Below, piece by piece: positions 51,920 to 59,375 of a stretch of 64,000 nucleotides of DNA. Made by a program: the position numbers and the translations under genes. The stretch's first letter is position 1. The number at the start of each line of letters is the position of its first letter. The stretch comes from Cohnella sp. WQ 127256 (GTDB lineage Bacteria; Bacillota; Bacilli; Paenibacillales; Paenibacillaceae), in assembly GCF_024519285.1 (NCBI RefSeq), contig NZ_JAMZCY010000004.1:558001-622000 (forward strand), written 5' to 3'. The notes under the pieces were generated by a model, which worked only from the letters and a program-made list of their open reading frames with translations, did no database searches and had not been told where the DNA came from.

Positions 51920-51942
51920 AGTCATATGACCGCGATATGACT
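51920..51942 (+). promoter_or_regulatory. Inverted repeat upstream of the CPBP protease gene
   Basis: AGTCATAT (51920-51927), seven bases, ATATGACT (51935-51942) is a perfect inverted repeat; a further half site GCATGACTTT lies at about 51960. It could be the binding site of the response regulator encoded just before. A TATAAT box follows at 51995, but no good -35 box is present. Confidence 0.5.
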
Positions 51943-52054
51943 AAACGGCACTACTGACGCATGACTTTTTTAAAGTATAGTATGCTTTGCAACCTATAAT
52001 ATTGGAACATAAAAAGAAGATATCCTGTCAGAGGAAGAGAAGTGATCATTTATA

Positions 52055-52942
52055 ATGAGAAAGAAGAAGACACCGGACAATGAGGCATTTAACGGCAAGA
52101 GAATGTCTACGTTAGTTGCGTTCTTTCAATCCCCACTCATCTGGATGCTCGTGGGAGTGCTTGGGATCATCCTCGTCAATATGACATTCAGCTTGTTATC
52201 CAAAGATTTAAATGCACGAGGGTCCGTCATACTGACACTTGTCGGAAGCGCCGTTGCAATCGTTATCTATTGGCTTGCGATGAAGTTTCTGGCGCGGCGT
52301 CCGGTTCCCGAACTTCTGCTCCAACGGCGTGCGGTATCGGAAGTTATTTTCGGCGCTGTCGTCGGTCTTATCTTTATCATCGTTTCAACAGCCCTCATCG
52401 TCTTATTTGATGGGTATTCATTCAAGTGGGCCAACGAAAACACCAGCTCTGTCGTTTGGCCTATCATCACCACGTCACTCGGCGCTGCCTTCATCGAAGA
52501 ATTAATCTTTCGGGGGCTTGCCTTTCAAGCCATTGAAAAAATGGGTGGAAGTTGGATTGCATTGACCCTAACATCCCTCTTCTTTGGAGTCGCTCACCTA
52601 GGCAACCCCGAAGCTACAATTTGGGGAGGCCTCTCTATTGCCATTGAAGCTGGTGTATTGCTAGGTGCAGCTTTCCTTTGGCGGCGCAATGTTTGGTTTA
52701 TCATTGGCCTCCATTTCTTTTGGAATACAACAGAGGGACTCTTAGGTATTCCCGTCTCAGGCCATCCCTCCCCAGGTCTTTTCACGGTCGAAGTTACGGG
52801 CCCGGCCCTTCTCACTGGAGGCAAATTTGGCCTTGAAGCTTCGATAATTCCCGTAATCATCAGTCTGTTGATCGCCATCCCTATGCTGATTTTTGCTCGC
52901 CGCAAAGGGCATCTCATCTCTTTCCGTCAAGATCCAAAATAA
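52055..52942 (+). CDS. CPBP family intramembrane metalloprotease
   Basis: A 295-residue membrane protein with about eight helices. The CPBP motifs are present: EELIFRG (EExxxR) near residue 147, FFGVAHLG near 177 and HFFWNTTEG near 220, which together carry the Glu, His and Asn of the presumed zinc site. Relatives process prenylated proteins or act in bacteriocin self-protection and membrane stress. It lies right after a membrane-sensing-type two-component system, so it may be its output. The ribosome binding site is weak (GAGGAAGAGAAG at 14 bases). Confidence 0.87.
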   Translation: MRKKKTPDNEAFNGKRMSTLVAFFQSPLIWMLVGVLGIILVNMTFSLLSKDLNARGSVILTLVGSAVAIVIYWLAMKFLARRPVPELLLQRRAVSEVIFGAVVGLIFIIVSTALIVLFDGYSFKWANENTSSVVWPIITTSLGAAFIEELIFRGLAFQAIEKMGGSWIALTLTSLFFGVAHLGNPEATIWGGLSIAIEAGVLLGAAFLWRRNVWFIIGLHFFWNTTEGLLGIPVSGHPSPGLFTVEVTGPALLTGGKFGLEASIIPVIISLLIAIPMLIFARRKGHLISFRQDPK

Positions 52943-52956
52943 TATTCGAATCCAGT

Positions 52957-52988
52957 GGCTAAGGGCGCTCTTATGAGCACCCTTAGCC
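52957..52988 (+). terminator. Terminator after the CPBP gene
   Basis: GGCTAAGGG and CCCTTAGCC with inner GCTC/GAGC close a 32-base hairpin (52957-52988). Confidence 0.75.
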
Positions 52989-53003
52989 TGTTGAAACATT
53001 ACT

Positions 53004-53211
53004 TTACTTTTGGGGGTATCCCATTTCAAGCGAGGTAAGCGGACCTTCCGAATAAACGGAACCGCTAGCTTGAATGTGCAAGGCTTACTTGCCGGACAAC
53101 AGACCTACAGGACCATTTTGGGTATATTTGATCGTCTTGCCCGGAATTGAAGTCGCATCCGTGTATGCTTTCAAAACCGCCATCACACTCAATTCATCGG
53201 TTAAGCTCGAA
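53004..53211 (-). pseudogene. C-terminal remnant of an FMN-dependent NADH azoreductase
   Basis: The minus-strand frame reads [37 protein letters not shown], stop (53087-53085), ALHIQASGSVYSEGP, then LEMGYPQK and stop. The GPVGLLxGKxALHIQxxGGxYSEGP block is diagnostic for AzoR/AcpD proteins. The N-terminal flavin-binding half is gone, the first glycine pair is altered, and one codon has become TAA. The remnant begins exactly where dispersed-repeat copy 6 ends. The TetR gene upstream on the same strand may once have controlled it. Confidence 0.75.
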
Positions 53212-53264
53212 AATTTCGCCCTCACTTATGATAAGGCTCTCCGTATTATCTATACTGCGAAATT
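53212..53264 (+). repeat. Dispersed intergenic repeat, copy 6
   Basis: AATTTCGC (53212-53219) and GCGAAATT (53257-53264) are perfectly complementary ends. The inside keeps CTCACTTATGATAAGG and then diverges. It abuts the azoreductase remnant. Confidence 0.65.
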
Positions 53265-53300
53265 AGAATTCGGCCTCATATGTCCGAAATCATGAAGGTT

Positions 53301-53894
53301 TCATTTCTGTTTATCGCCATCGCGATACAACCCCAGACCGTTCATGACATAAGGACGAACAATGTCTACAAGCCCATCGGTTCGATCTTTTTCCTCGACA
53401 TTTAGCCAATAATGCGCAGCGTCATAGATCGCCGAACCTGTCATGGCCGCCATGACTTTGATAGGATGCCTACCCACACCAAGATGCGTAGCTCCTTTTA
53501 GAAAAATGCTTTCTATGGTTTGCAGCAGCATTTTCTTTATCTTCTCATCGACAAGCGTAGCCATCGACTTGGAATCCATTCTGCAGTTCTGATAAAAATC
53601 CACGATGTATCGGTGCGTCTGCAAGATCAGCTGGTCACATATTTCTTCCGTAAACTCCCGTGCATTCGCCACTTGCTCCGGAATCATCTCATGGAAAGCC
53701 TGTTCGGTGATTTCGTCAAGCAAAGCAAATTTATCTTCAAAATGAGCATAAAAAGTGGCTCGGTTAATGGTTGCCTTCTGCGCGATATCCTTGATGGTGA
53801 TGGCATCGAATCCTTTTCTCCGTAACAAATCTCTGAACGCTGCTTTAATTAACTGTCGTGTGCGCAACACCCTCGGATCTTCCTGATTTACCAT
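53301..53894 (-). CDS. TetR/AcrR family regulator
   Basis: A 197-residue repressor; helix-turn-helix at about 10-55 (ITIKDIAQKATINRATFYAHFEDKFALLDEI). The C-terminal domain has no motif that reveals the ligand. ATG 53894 follows AAGGAGATATTG; the longer frame from 53945 would place the start inside the operator. Two copies of a perfect TTGCTTAAGCAA palindrome lie between it and the divergent PanE-like gene, so it probably controls both. Confidence 0.9.
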   Translation of the reverse strand: MVNQEDPRVLRTRQLIKAAFRDLLRRKGFDAITIKDIAQKATINRATFYAHFEDKFALLDEITEQAFHEMIPEQVANAREFTEEICDQLILQTHRYIVDFYQNCRMDSKSMATLVDEKIKKMLLQTIESIFLKGATHLGVGRHPIKVMAAMTGSAIYDAAHYWLNVEEKDRTDGLVDIVRPYVMNGLGLYRDGDKQK

Positions 53895-53933
53895 TTCAAT
53901 ATCTCCTTGATAAACATCAATTATGACAATGTG

Positions 53934-54021
53934 TTGCTTAAGCAATTTTTAACTAACTCTGCCAGTTGAGATCACAAGCAAGCAGCATTATTATCTTATC
54001 TAACAGGTGTTGCTTAAGCAA
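53934..54021. promoter_or_regulatory. Two TTGCTTAAGCAA operators in the TetR/PanE-like divergent region
   Basis: TTGCTTAAGCAA occurs at 53934-53945 and 54010-54021, 76 bases apart, each preceded by GTG and followed by TTT. Perfect 12-base palindromes in both directions from a TetR gene are strong operator candidates. Confidence 0.8.
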
Positions 54022-54054
54022 TTTGTGACTATTTATTTGAAAGGAAGGATTCTA

Positions 54055-54957
54055 TTGAACACCAAGCCCTATCGACTTCTGATATTTGGCGCCGGCGTGG
54101 TTGGCAGTGTATACGCACTCCGATTTGCACAATACGGACTGGACGTAACCTTACTGGCACGAGGAAAGAGGCTGGAGGCACTTCAAAGGAACGGACTGTC
54201 ATACAACGACAATGGAACGATCAAGCAAATATCGATCAAGACGATTGACAAGCTTGAGAACGACGACATTTATGATTTTATCTTTGTTCCCGTACGATAT
54301 GATCAGGCCGAATCTTCCCTGACTGCGATCAAGAACAATAAGAGTAAAACCATTGTCACCTTGACCAACACCATAGGATATGACAGTTGGCTTGAAATCG
54401 TAGGAGACCGGCTACTCCCAGGATTCCCGGGTGCGGGTGGAGACATCAAAGTGGATGTTCTATACGCCCAATTTGGTTCCGAAAAACATCAAGGGACCAT
54501 TTTCGGTGAAATAAATGGACGGACGACTGAAAGAGTGAAAGAGCTTGCCCAACTATTCGAATCGGTCAATTTGCATTATGAAATCCAAAAAGACATTCTG
54601 GCATTCCATATATCGCATATTGCGTTGGCTATCGTCAACAAGCATTTCTACACGAATGACGGAATGGTGGATATTGAGACAGCAAGAAGTATAAAGATTC
54701 TAAGCAAGATTGCCGCAGATATTAAACAGAACATTCACCTGATAGAGCAAGCCGGAATTCCGGTAATCCCACCAGAAACGAAGGCAATGGGAGAATTGCC
54801 TGAGAACGATATTATTTCCCATTATCGTCAGTTGCTGAGCAATGACTTTATCATTGATGTAAAGCTTGGGAACCATGCTATCAGCCAAAAAGCGGAAATA
54901 TTGTTATTAGATAAGATGTTTCATGAATTGATATCTATTCAGCCTGATAAACTGTAA
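54055..54957 (+). CDS. Ketopantoate reductase (PanE/ApbA)-like NADP oxidoreductase
   Basis: A 300-residue protein. The N-terminal Rossmann motif is FGAGVVGSVYALRFAQYGLDVTLLARGKRLE, with the RGKR loop favouring NADPH. The middle strand VPVRYDQAESSL corresponds to the family's substrate lysine/asparagine region, but the sequence there is unusual. The C-terminal helical domain is present (about 180-300). It may act on a substrate other than ketopantoate, since it is under a dedicated TetR regulator. The start is TTG 54055, seven bases after AAAGGAAGG; no ATG has a comparable site. Confidence 0.82.
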   Translation: MNTKPYRLLIFGAGVVGSVYALRFAQYGLDVTLLARGKRLEALQRNGLSYNDNGTIKQISIKTIDKLENDDIYDFIFVPVRYDQAESSLTAIKNNKSKTIVTLTNTIGYDSWLEIVGDRLLPGFPGAGGDIKVDVLYAQFGSEKHQGTIFGEINGRTTERVKELAQLFESVNLHYEIQKDILAFHISHIALAIVNKHFYTNDGMVDIETARSIKILSKIAADIKQNIHLIEQAGIPVIPPETKAMGELPENDIISHYRQLLSNDFIIDVKLGNHAISQKAEILLLDKMFHELISIQPDKL

Positions 54958-54960
54958 GTA

Positions 54961-55211
54961 TCGGTTCCCGCAGATATTCTATATCGCAATGGCTCGATTC
55001 TTTAGAGTCCGATGGCCAATACATTACCGGCTACTTACCTAACCGTACCAATTTTGATTCCATAGTTCGCCATATGAAAGAGAATAAATTGAATACCCAT
55101 ATCGATGAGGCCTATCCCTTTACCGCTCAAGGCCTGCTCCAGGCGTACCGCAAATGCAAAGAGCTGCCGAAACGGGGAAAAATCGTTATATCGAAAAACA
55201 TGGGTTTATGA
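54961..55211 (+). pseudogene. C-terminal remnant of a medium-chain dehydrogenase/quinone reductase
   Basis: A plus-strand frame without a start reads GYLPNRTNFDSIVRHMKENK, LNTHIDEAYPFTAQGLLQAY, RKCKELPKRGKIVISKN, then stops at 55209-55211. The HIDxxYPFxxxGLLQAYRKCKELPKRGKIVI block matches the C-terminus of MDR-superfamily reductases. Rossmann and GroES-like parts are missing. Its end runs into dispersed-repeat copy 7. Confidence 0.65.
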
Positions 55212-55266
55212 TAAGGTTCACCTTATCAGGTCTATCAGCGAAAAAAATGGCGGCCCTATGGCCGCC
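55204..55266 (+). repeat. Dispersed intergenic repeat, copy 7 (with hairpin)
   Basis: TTATGATAAGGTTCACC, TTATCAGGTCTATCAGCG and AAAAAAA form the core; GATAAGG and CCTTATC make an inner stem. The perfect hairpin GGCGGCC-CTAT-GGCCGCC (55249-55266) follows. The left box is replaced by the end of the dehydrogenase remnant. Confidence 0.75.
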
Positions 55267-55328
55267 AAGCGTTATTATTAAATTCTGCTTGCTACAAGGT
55301 AATTCTTTGTCTCGATGGCTTGATTGCT

Positions 55329-55796
55329 TCAATATTCTCCTTTAATCACGAAGAACGAACCTCGGATGGTCCCTGCCAGTTTGGACTTTTGTCTTGCAAA
55401 CTTAAATTTCTTCTCTTCTAGCTCCTTAGGTACCTCCATGCCCTCAGTTAGCTTAAACCCTACGGCCCGCTTCTTAGGATCATCCACCGTATACAGGACG
55501 TTGACCGCTAGACCGTCCTCATAAAAGACGAAGGCCCATTTGATATTTTCTACTTGAAAACGTGATGTTTCCAGCGGTTGAGCCGCAAACTCAATACCAC
55601 GTTCTTCTTTCAAAACTCGTTTCACATAATCAAGCGTCTCCTGGCTTTCGCCGGCTGGTACGGTCGTAAATTCGTGCTTGTATTTGTTCATGAAGTAACG
55701 GGCTTCATTCGCGCGCAGACCAGCTAGCACTTCTGCTACCGGCGAAGATTCCAGACCAACCACAGACACATTTTTAAAGTCAACAATAGTGGACAT
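55329..55796 (-). CDS. Unrecognised 155-residue protein next to the GyrI-like gene
   Basis: A soluble, mixed alpha/beta protein of 155 residues beginning MSTIVDFKNVSVV. No family is recognised. It has a charged middle (NEARYFMNKYKHEFTTV), a strand-rich second half (WAFVFYEDGLAVNVLYTVDD) and ends FFVIKGEY. ATG 55796 follows AGGAGGAATGAGG. It starts 27 bases after the GyrI-like gene and is surely in the same operon. The upstream spacer is a copy of the spacer before the DoxX gene, so this gene occupies the place that DoxX has in the sister unit. Confidence 0.75.
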   Translation of the reverse strand: MSTIVDFKNVSVVGLESSPVAEVLAGLRANEARYFMNKYKHEFTTVPAGESQETLDYVKRVLKEERGIEFAAQPLETSRFQVENIKWAFVFYEDGLAVNVLYTVDDPKKRAVGFKLTEGMEVPKELEEKKFKFARQKSKLAGTIRGSFFVIKGEY

Positions 55797-55822
55797 TTCC
55801 TCATTCCTCCTGCTAATTTCGT

Positions 55823-56302
55823 TTACTTCTCCACAACTGGAATCCACATTTCCCCATATACGAGGCTATCTCGCTGCCCCATCTCAACCGTTGCATTGGG
55901 CCCGCCAACATAGGCGTAATTATCGGCTGCTGGCAAGACTTGACCGAAGGCAATGCCAGTAAGCATGCTACTCAACTCATCAGCCGACTTCCCCTCGCCT
56001 TTAACAACGAGGTATTGTCCCTTAGGAAATTGGATCACTCTGTGTTCTTCCGGTACCGATGAATCTGTCATCACGCCAGCATAATACATCATCTTGTGAT
56101 TTACCGCTTCGTTTACGGCAAAAATATAATCGTTCGCAGCAATCGCCTTTAACACGTCAAGCCTTCCATCCTGCTCTACTGACCGCCAAAAGCTCTCTTT
56201 CTCCTTATTCATGCCGGCATAATCCGTGTAATCGCTCTTCAGCTCCGTTCCAATACCCAGAACAATAAAGCTGTCTTTTTCCTCAAAGGTATACGTTGCC
56301 AT
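55823..56302 (-). CDS. GyrI-like small-molecule-binding domain protein
   Basis: A 159-residue stand-alone effector-binding domain. The opening EEKDSFIVLGIGTELKSDY and the late FPKGQYLVVKGEGKSADEL plus closing GEMWIPVVEK are typical of the GyrI-like/AraC effector-binding fold, a duplicated beta-alpha-beta unit that binds drugs or hydrophobic amphiphiles. ATG 56302 follows AAAAGGAGATG. It heads an operon with the unrecognised gene at 55329. A nearly deleted paralogue heads the DoxX operon just upstream. Confidence 0.82.
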   Translation of the reverse strand: MATYTFEEKDSFIVLGIGTELKSDYTDYAGMNKEKESFWRSVEQDGRLDVLKAIAANDYIFAVNEAVNHKMMYYAGVMTDSSVPEEHRVIQFPKGQYLVVKGEGKSADELSSMLTGIAFGQVLPAADNYAYVGGPNATVEMGQRDSLVYGEMWIPVVEK

Positions 56303-56335
56303 GATTCCATCTCCTTTTTTGAATGAATCCATTGA

Positions 56336-56401
56336 TTTGTTTATTCACTTGATAGGTTTATCATAAGCCTCAATCATGTCAAAATATGATACTGTTTAGA
56401 G
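56336..56401 (-). promoter_or_regulatory. Duplicated control region, copy 1 (before the GyrI-like gene)
   Basis: The plus-strand text TCACTTGATAGGTTTAT, then AATCATGTCAAAATATGATA and CTGTTTAGAG recurs at 57108-57158. ATCAT and ATGAT are inverted around GTCAAAAT; TTGACA on the minus strand may be the -35 box. Probably the target of the WYL regulator at 57166. Confidence 0.65.
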
Positions 56402-56505
56402 TTCAGCCAATGGCTCTCTCCCACAGCTCCCTGCCTAAATATTAGTGTCTTTGGTAGGAAAAGTCTATCAGATTCAGGAATGGGCTGGCGTTGATTTCAC
56501 TTCTA

Positions 56506-56928
56506 TTAGAGTCTGCGGCTTTTCGGGCGCAGCGCCCAGGAGGCGATGCCAAGCGCAGCATAGAAAAGCGGAAGAATAACATGGAATCCACCATCCCCAT
56601 AATCATGAGCGAACCCATGAGATAAGGCCGCACCTGTCATTAGAAAAAAGATACCGCTATAAGCCCATTCCTTAAGCCGAGGGAAACCTGGTATTACTAA
56701 CGTAATGACTCCAAGCAATTTCCAAGTCCCGAGAATGTTCGTGATATATAAAGGGAATCCAATATCGGTCACTAAATCGACATTGCCCCCATATCGCATC
56801 AATTGCCCGATCCCGCTTAATGCAATAGAGAATGCGAGAATGACGGTGACTATCCAATAAGCTGCCGTCCTTCCGATAGGACGGGAATCAACCTTCGCGA
56901 TCTTTTCAATACCGGTAATCGTACTCAT
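56506..56928 (-). CDS. DoxX-like family membrane protein
   Basis: A 140-residue protein with four helices (about 22-42, 55-75, 80-100 and 112-132). The pattern LAFSIALSGIGQLMRY ... LGTWKLLGVITLVIPGFPRLKEWAYSGIFF matches DoxX-like proteins, which act with thiol and redox stress systems in some bacteria. ATG 56928 follows AAAGGAGGAATT. It lies directly behind an internally deleted GyrI-like gene and shares its promoter type with the intact GyrI-like operon. Confidence 0.87.
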   Translation of the reverse strand: MSTITGIEKIAKVDSRPIGRTAAYWIVTVILAFSIALSGIGQLMRYGGNVDLVTDIGFPLYITNILGTWKLLGVITLVIPGFPRLKEWAYSGIFFLMTGAALSHGFAHDYGDGGFHVILPLFYAALGIASWALRPKSRRL

Positions 56929-56951
56929 TCCAATTCCTCCTTTGATCTCGT

Positions 56952-57063
56952 TTATTTCCGCACAACTGGAATCCACATTTCCCCATTACGCGCTCTTCAG
57001 TTCCGTTCCAACACCTACAACGATAAAACTGTCTTTCTCCTCAAGGGTATGTGCTGACATCAT
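56952..57063 (-). pseudogene. Internally deleted GyrI-like gene
   Basis: Two adjacent ATGs (57063, 57060) after GGAGC open a frame reading MSAHTLEEKDSFIVVGVGTE then LKSA and stop. In a different frame the DNA goes on as GEMWIPVVRK-stop, the exact C-terminus of the GyrI-like family. About 125 codons between the two parts are missing. The intact paralogue at 55823-56302 shows both ends in place. Confidence 0.85.
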
Positions 57064-57097
57064 CCCAGCTCCTTTTTTCATTTGATCAAATCATTTG

Positions 57098-57158
57098 TTT
57101 TTTCACTTGATAGGTTTATAATAACGATAAATCATGTCAAAATATGATACTGTTTAGA
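57098..57158. promoter_or_regulatory. Duplicated control region, copy 2 (between DoxX unit and WYL regulator)
   Basis: The same blocks as 56336-56401 (TCACTTGATAGGTTTAT, AATCATGTCAAAATATGATA, CTGTTTAGAG). Here it is shared with the divergent WYL regulator gene, whose ATG lies eight bases beyond. Confidence 0.65.
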
Positions 57159-57165
57159 GGGCCCG

Positions 57166-58134
57166 ATGAAAAAAATAGAACGGATTAACATCATCATGCG
57201 GTACATCAACAACCGTGCCCATTTTACCATTTCGGAAATCATGCATGAGTTTAACATCTCCCGTTCGACGGCGATTCGAGACATCAGGGAAATTGAAGCG
57301 ATGGGAATGCCTTTGGTCGCCGAAGTCGGGAGGGACGGGGGCTACTTTGTGATGAACAACTCCATCCTGCCCACGATCCGCTTTACCGATAATGAGATTA
57401 AAGCTCTTTTTATTGCCTTCATGGCCACACGCAATCTGCAACTCCCTTACCTCAAGAGCCGCCACTCTTTAGCGGAAAAGTTGCTCGGCCTCATCTCTCA
57501 AAACCAGCAAGATGATCTTGTTCTCTTAAATCAAATCTTGCTCTTTGAAGGTACCAATCCCCACAATCCTGACCTGCTTGATCTATCGGATCTGCCCCAT
57601 CCGATGTTAGAACAACTCATCCAAATCCTTCTTGAAGACTGCTACTTAGTGGTTTCCGTCAAAGAAGGAAGAGAAATAAAGTCTTATCCCATCTATCTCA
57701 TGCGCCTATATCGTGAAAAAAGCTCTTGGCAAATTGAAGGCTTCGGCCTACAGGAGGGGAAAAGGCGGATTATCCCTGTCGACAATCTCACCGATGTCAA
57801 ACTATACTCGGAGAAAAAAAGAATAAGCAAGAAGAAGATTGTAGAACAACTAAGCAAACAGGAAGAAGCAATCAACTTTGTCCTTGAAGTTGGTCCCAAG
57901 GCGATTGCCCAGTTCAAAAAGTACCATCCATTAAAAATTACAATTTCTTATACGAATCCTTATCAAACTACGGCTATTTTAAAGACGTTTATCAATGTTC
58001 ATCATCCGGATGAATTGACCGAAATTACAAATTGGCTGCTTTTCTTAGGTGGAGATATCAAGGTCAGGGAAATTCCGAAGGAAGTTGTGGAGGGATTTCA
58101 GGGGAGACTAGATGTGTTGAGAACAAGTAATTGA
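57166..58134 (+). CDS. WYL-domain helix-turn-helix regulator (YafY-like)
   Basis: A 322-residue regulator. An HTH_11-type winged helix fills about 1-60 (FTISEIMHEFNISRSTAIRDIREIEAMGMPL); a linker leads to the WYL domain (about 135-215, with YPIYLMRLYREKSSWQIEGFGL in the place of the WYL strand) and a WCX-like C-terminal part (about 230-320). WYL proteins sense small ligands or nucleic acids. ATG 57166 has a modest site (TAGAGGG). It is divergent from the DoxX unit, and the duplicated dyad upstream of both GyrI-like genes is its likely target. Confidence 0.85.
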   Translation: MKKIERINIIMRYINNRAHFTISEIMHEFNISRSTAIRDIREIEAMGMPLVAEVGRDGGYFVMNNSILPTIRFTDNEIKALFIAFMATRNLQLPYLKSRHSLAEKLLGLISQNQQDDLVLLNQILLFEGTNPHNPDLLDLSDLPHPMLEQLIQILLEDCYLVVSVKEGREIKSYPIYLMRLYREKSSWQIEGFGLQEGKRRIIPVDNLTDVKLYSEKKRISKKKIVEQLSKQEEAINFVLEVGPKAIAQFKKYHPLKITISYTNPYQTTAILKTFINVHHPDELTEITNWLLFLGGDIKVREIPKEVVEGFQGRLDVLRTSN

Positions 58135-58189
58135 CCCTAGCTACCGACTGTAAAGCACATTGAAGATATAGCGATCACATAGACACGCT

Positions 58190-58463
58190 CGATGAGATGT
58201 GGACATTCTTGCAGCGTGAAGGATTCGGAGTATCGGTAGCCTGAACTGGTAAGGAAGCGCTTTTAGTTGCGTGATCGGAGCAACCTGATCTTGTCGTGCT
58301 GGATTGGATGCTCCCCGAGAAAAGCGGTATCGATGTATGCCGCGAATTAAGACAAACATCGCATTGCGGCATCATTGTGGTCACGGCCAGATCGGATGAA
58401 TCGGATAAAACCGTCGGTTTGGAAATTGGCGCAGACGATTATTTGATCAAGCCTTTCAGCGTG
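58190..58463 (+). pseudogene. Relic of an OmpR-type response regulator receiver domain
   Basis: Readable pieces are LQREGFGVSVA-stop, TGKEALLVA-stop, then PDLVVLDWMLPEKSGIDVCR, ELRQTSHCGIIVVTARSDES, DKTVGLEIGADDYLIKPFS. These cover the receiver from its first helix to the KPF motif, with at least two stops before the phosphoacceptor and no start. The DNA-binding domain is absent. No kinase piece is seen nearby. Confidence 0.8.
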
Positions 58464-58567
58464 TATATTTATTTCGTTAATGTTACTCTTTCTCCTATTG
58501 CTCTTGAAAAACAAAGCTGTCCCTCCCTTTCGAATCAGAGTGGCGGGGATCGCTCACTTGGAGGCCG

Positions 58568-59122
58568 TCAATCTCTAAGGATAAGATCCACGAGAGCCTG
58601 GACACACTGTTTGATAGGCTCGCTATCCGTGTCCACCGTCAGCTCCGCTTCCAAGGGAGGCTCATACAGCGAATCAATTCCGGTAAACTGTTTAATAAGA
58701 CCGGATCTCGCTTTGCGATACAATCCCTTGGGATCGCGCCGCTCGCATTCCTCAATCGAGCATTTTATATAAATCTCCATATATGTTTCAGGTTCGAATC
58801 GTTGCCGAATAGCGCTTCTGGCTTCAGACGAAGGGGAAATCATAGGCACCAAAACGATGAATCCGACGCTTAAAAAAAGTGAAGCGATCTCCGCCGCACG
58901 TCTAAGGTTCTCTCGGCGATCCTCATCCGTAAATCCAAGATCTCGGTTGATGCCTGATCGCAGCTGGTCTCCATCCAGCACCACGCATCGAATGCCTCGC
59001 TGAAACAACTCTTTCTCCGTGGCGGTTGCCAAAGTCGATTTACCTGATCCCGACAAGCCGGTAAACCACAATACTTTTCCTTTGTGACCATTCATACTCT
59101 CCCACTCACTCTTGCCTACCAT
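58568..59122 (-). CDS. cysC: Adenylylsulfate (APS) kinase
   Basis: A 184-residue kinase that converts APS and ATP to PAPS in the cytosol. Walker A GLSGSGKST lies near residue 21; the substrate loop DGDQLRSGINRDLGFTDEDRRENLRR, the phenylalanine/lid region and the closing FTGIDSLYEPP are all present, and the length is normal. ATG 59122 follows AAAGGAGGATC. No sulfate adenylyltransferase or PAPS reductase is adjacent; the neighbours are sulfotransferases, so PAPS is probably made as sulfate donor and not for assimilation. Confidence 0.92.
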   Translation of the reverse strand: MVGKSEWESMNGHKGKVLWFTGLSGSGKSTLATATEKELFQRGIRCVVLDGDQLRSGINRDLGFTDEDRRENLRRAAEIASLFLSVGFIVLVPMISPSSEARSAIRQRFEPETYMEIYIKCSIEECERRDPKGLYRKARSGLIKQFTGIDSLYEPPLEAELTVDTDSEPIKQCVQALVDLILRD

Positions 59123-59165
59123 ATTGATCCTCCTTTGTCTCTGGCCTCAATATCTCGCTGAATGC

Positions 59166-59348
59166 TTAACAATTCCAGTCGTAAGTCTGACCAATCAATT
59201 CAAACAACTGCCGATTCGGTTCCGCATAATAATTTCGCAGCCATTCCATCGTATCTTGCGGGATCGGTTGATCGTATCCTCTTTTATTTAACGAAGCATG
59301 TTCGCCTGGATCCCATATCGGCATATCGAGGGGTCCCTGCTCATACGA
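59166..59348 (-). pseudogene. C-terminal remnant of a sulfotransferase
   Basis: The minus-strand frame after an upstream TGA reads YEQGPLDMPIWDPGEHASLN, KRGYDQPIPQDTMEWLRNYY, AEPNRQLFELIGQTYDWN and stops. The ending (W/F-L-R-x-Y-Y-x-E-P-N-x-x-L-F-E-L-I-G-x-x-Y-D-W) is the standard C-terminus of PAPS sulfotransferases and resembles that of the intact gene at 59724. Only the last 60 residues remain. Confidence 0.75.
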
Positions 59349-59375
59349 TCATACTCTTCTTCGATCCTTGAACGC

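Noticed and set aside
26544..55266. Dispersed repeats as integron attC sites
   Set aside because: They lack the GTTRRRY/RYYYAAC boxes, no integrase is present, and flanking genes are in mixed orientations without a cassette layout.
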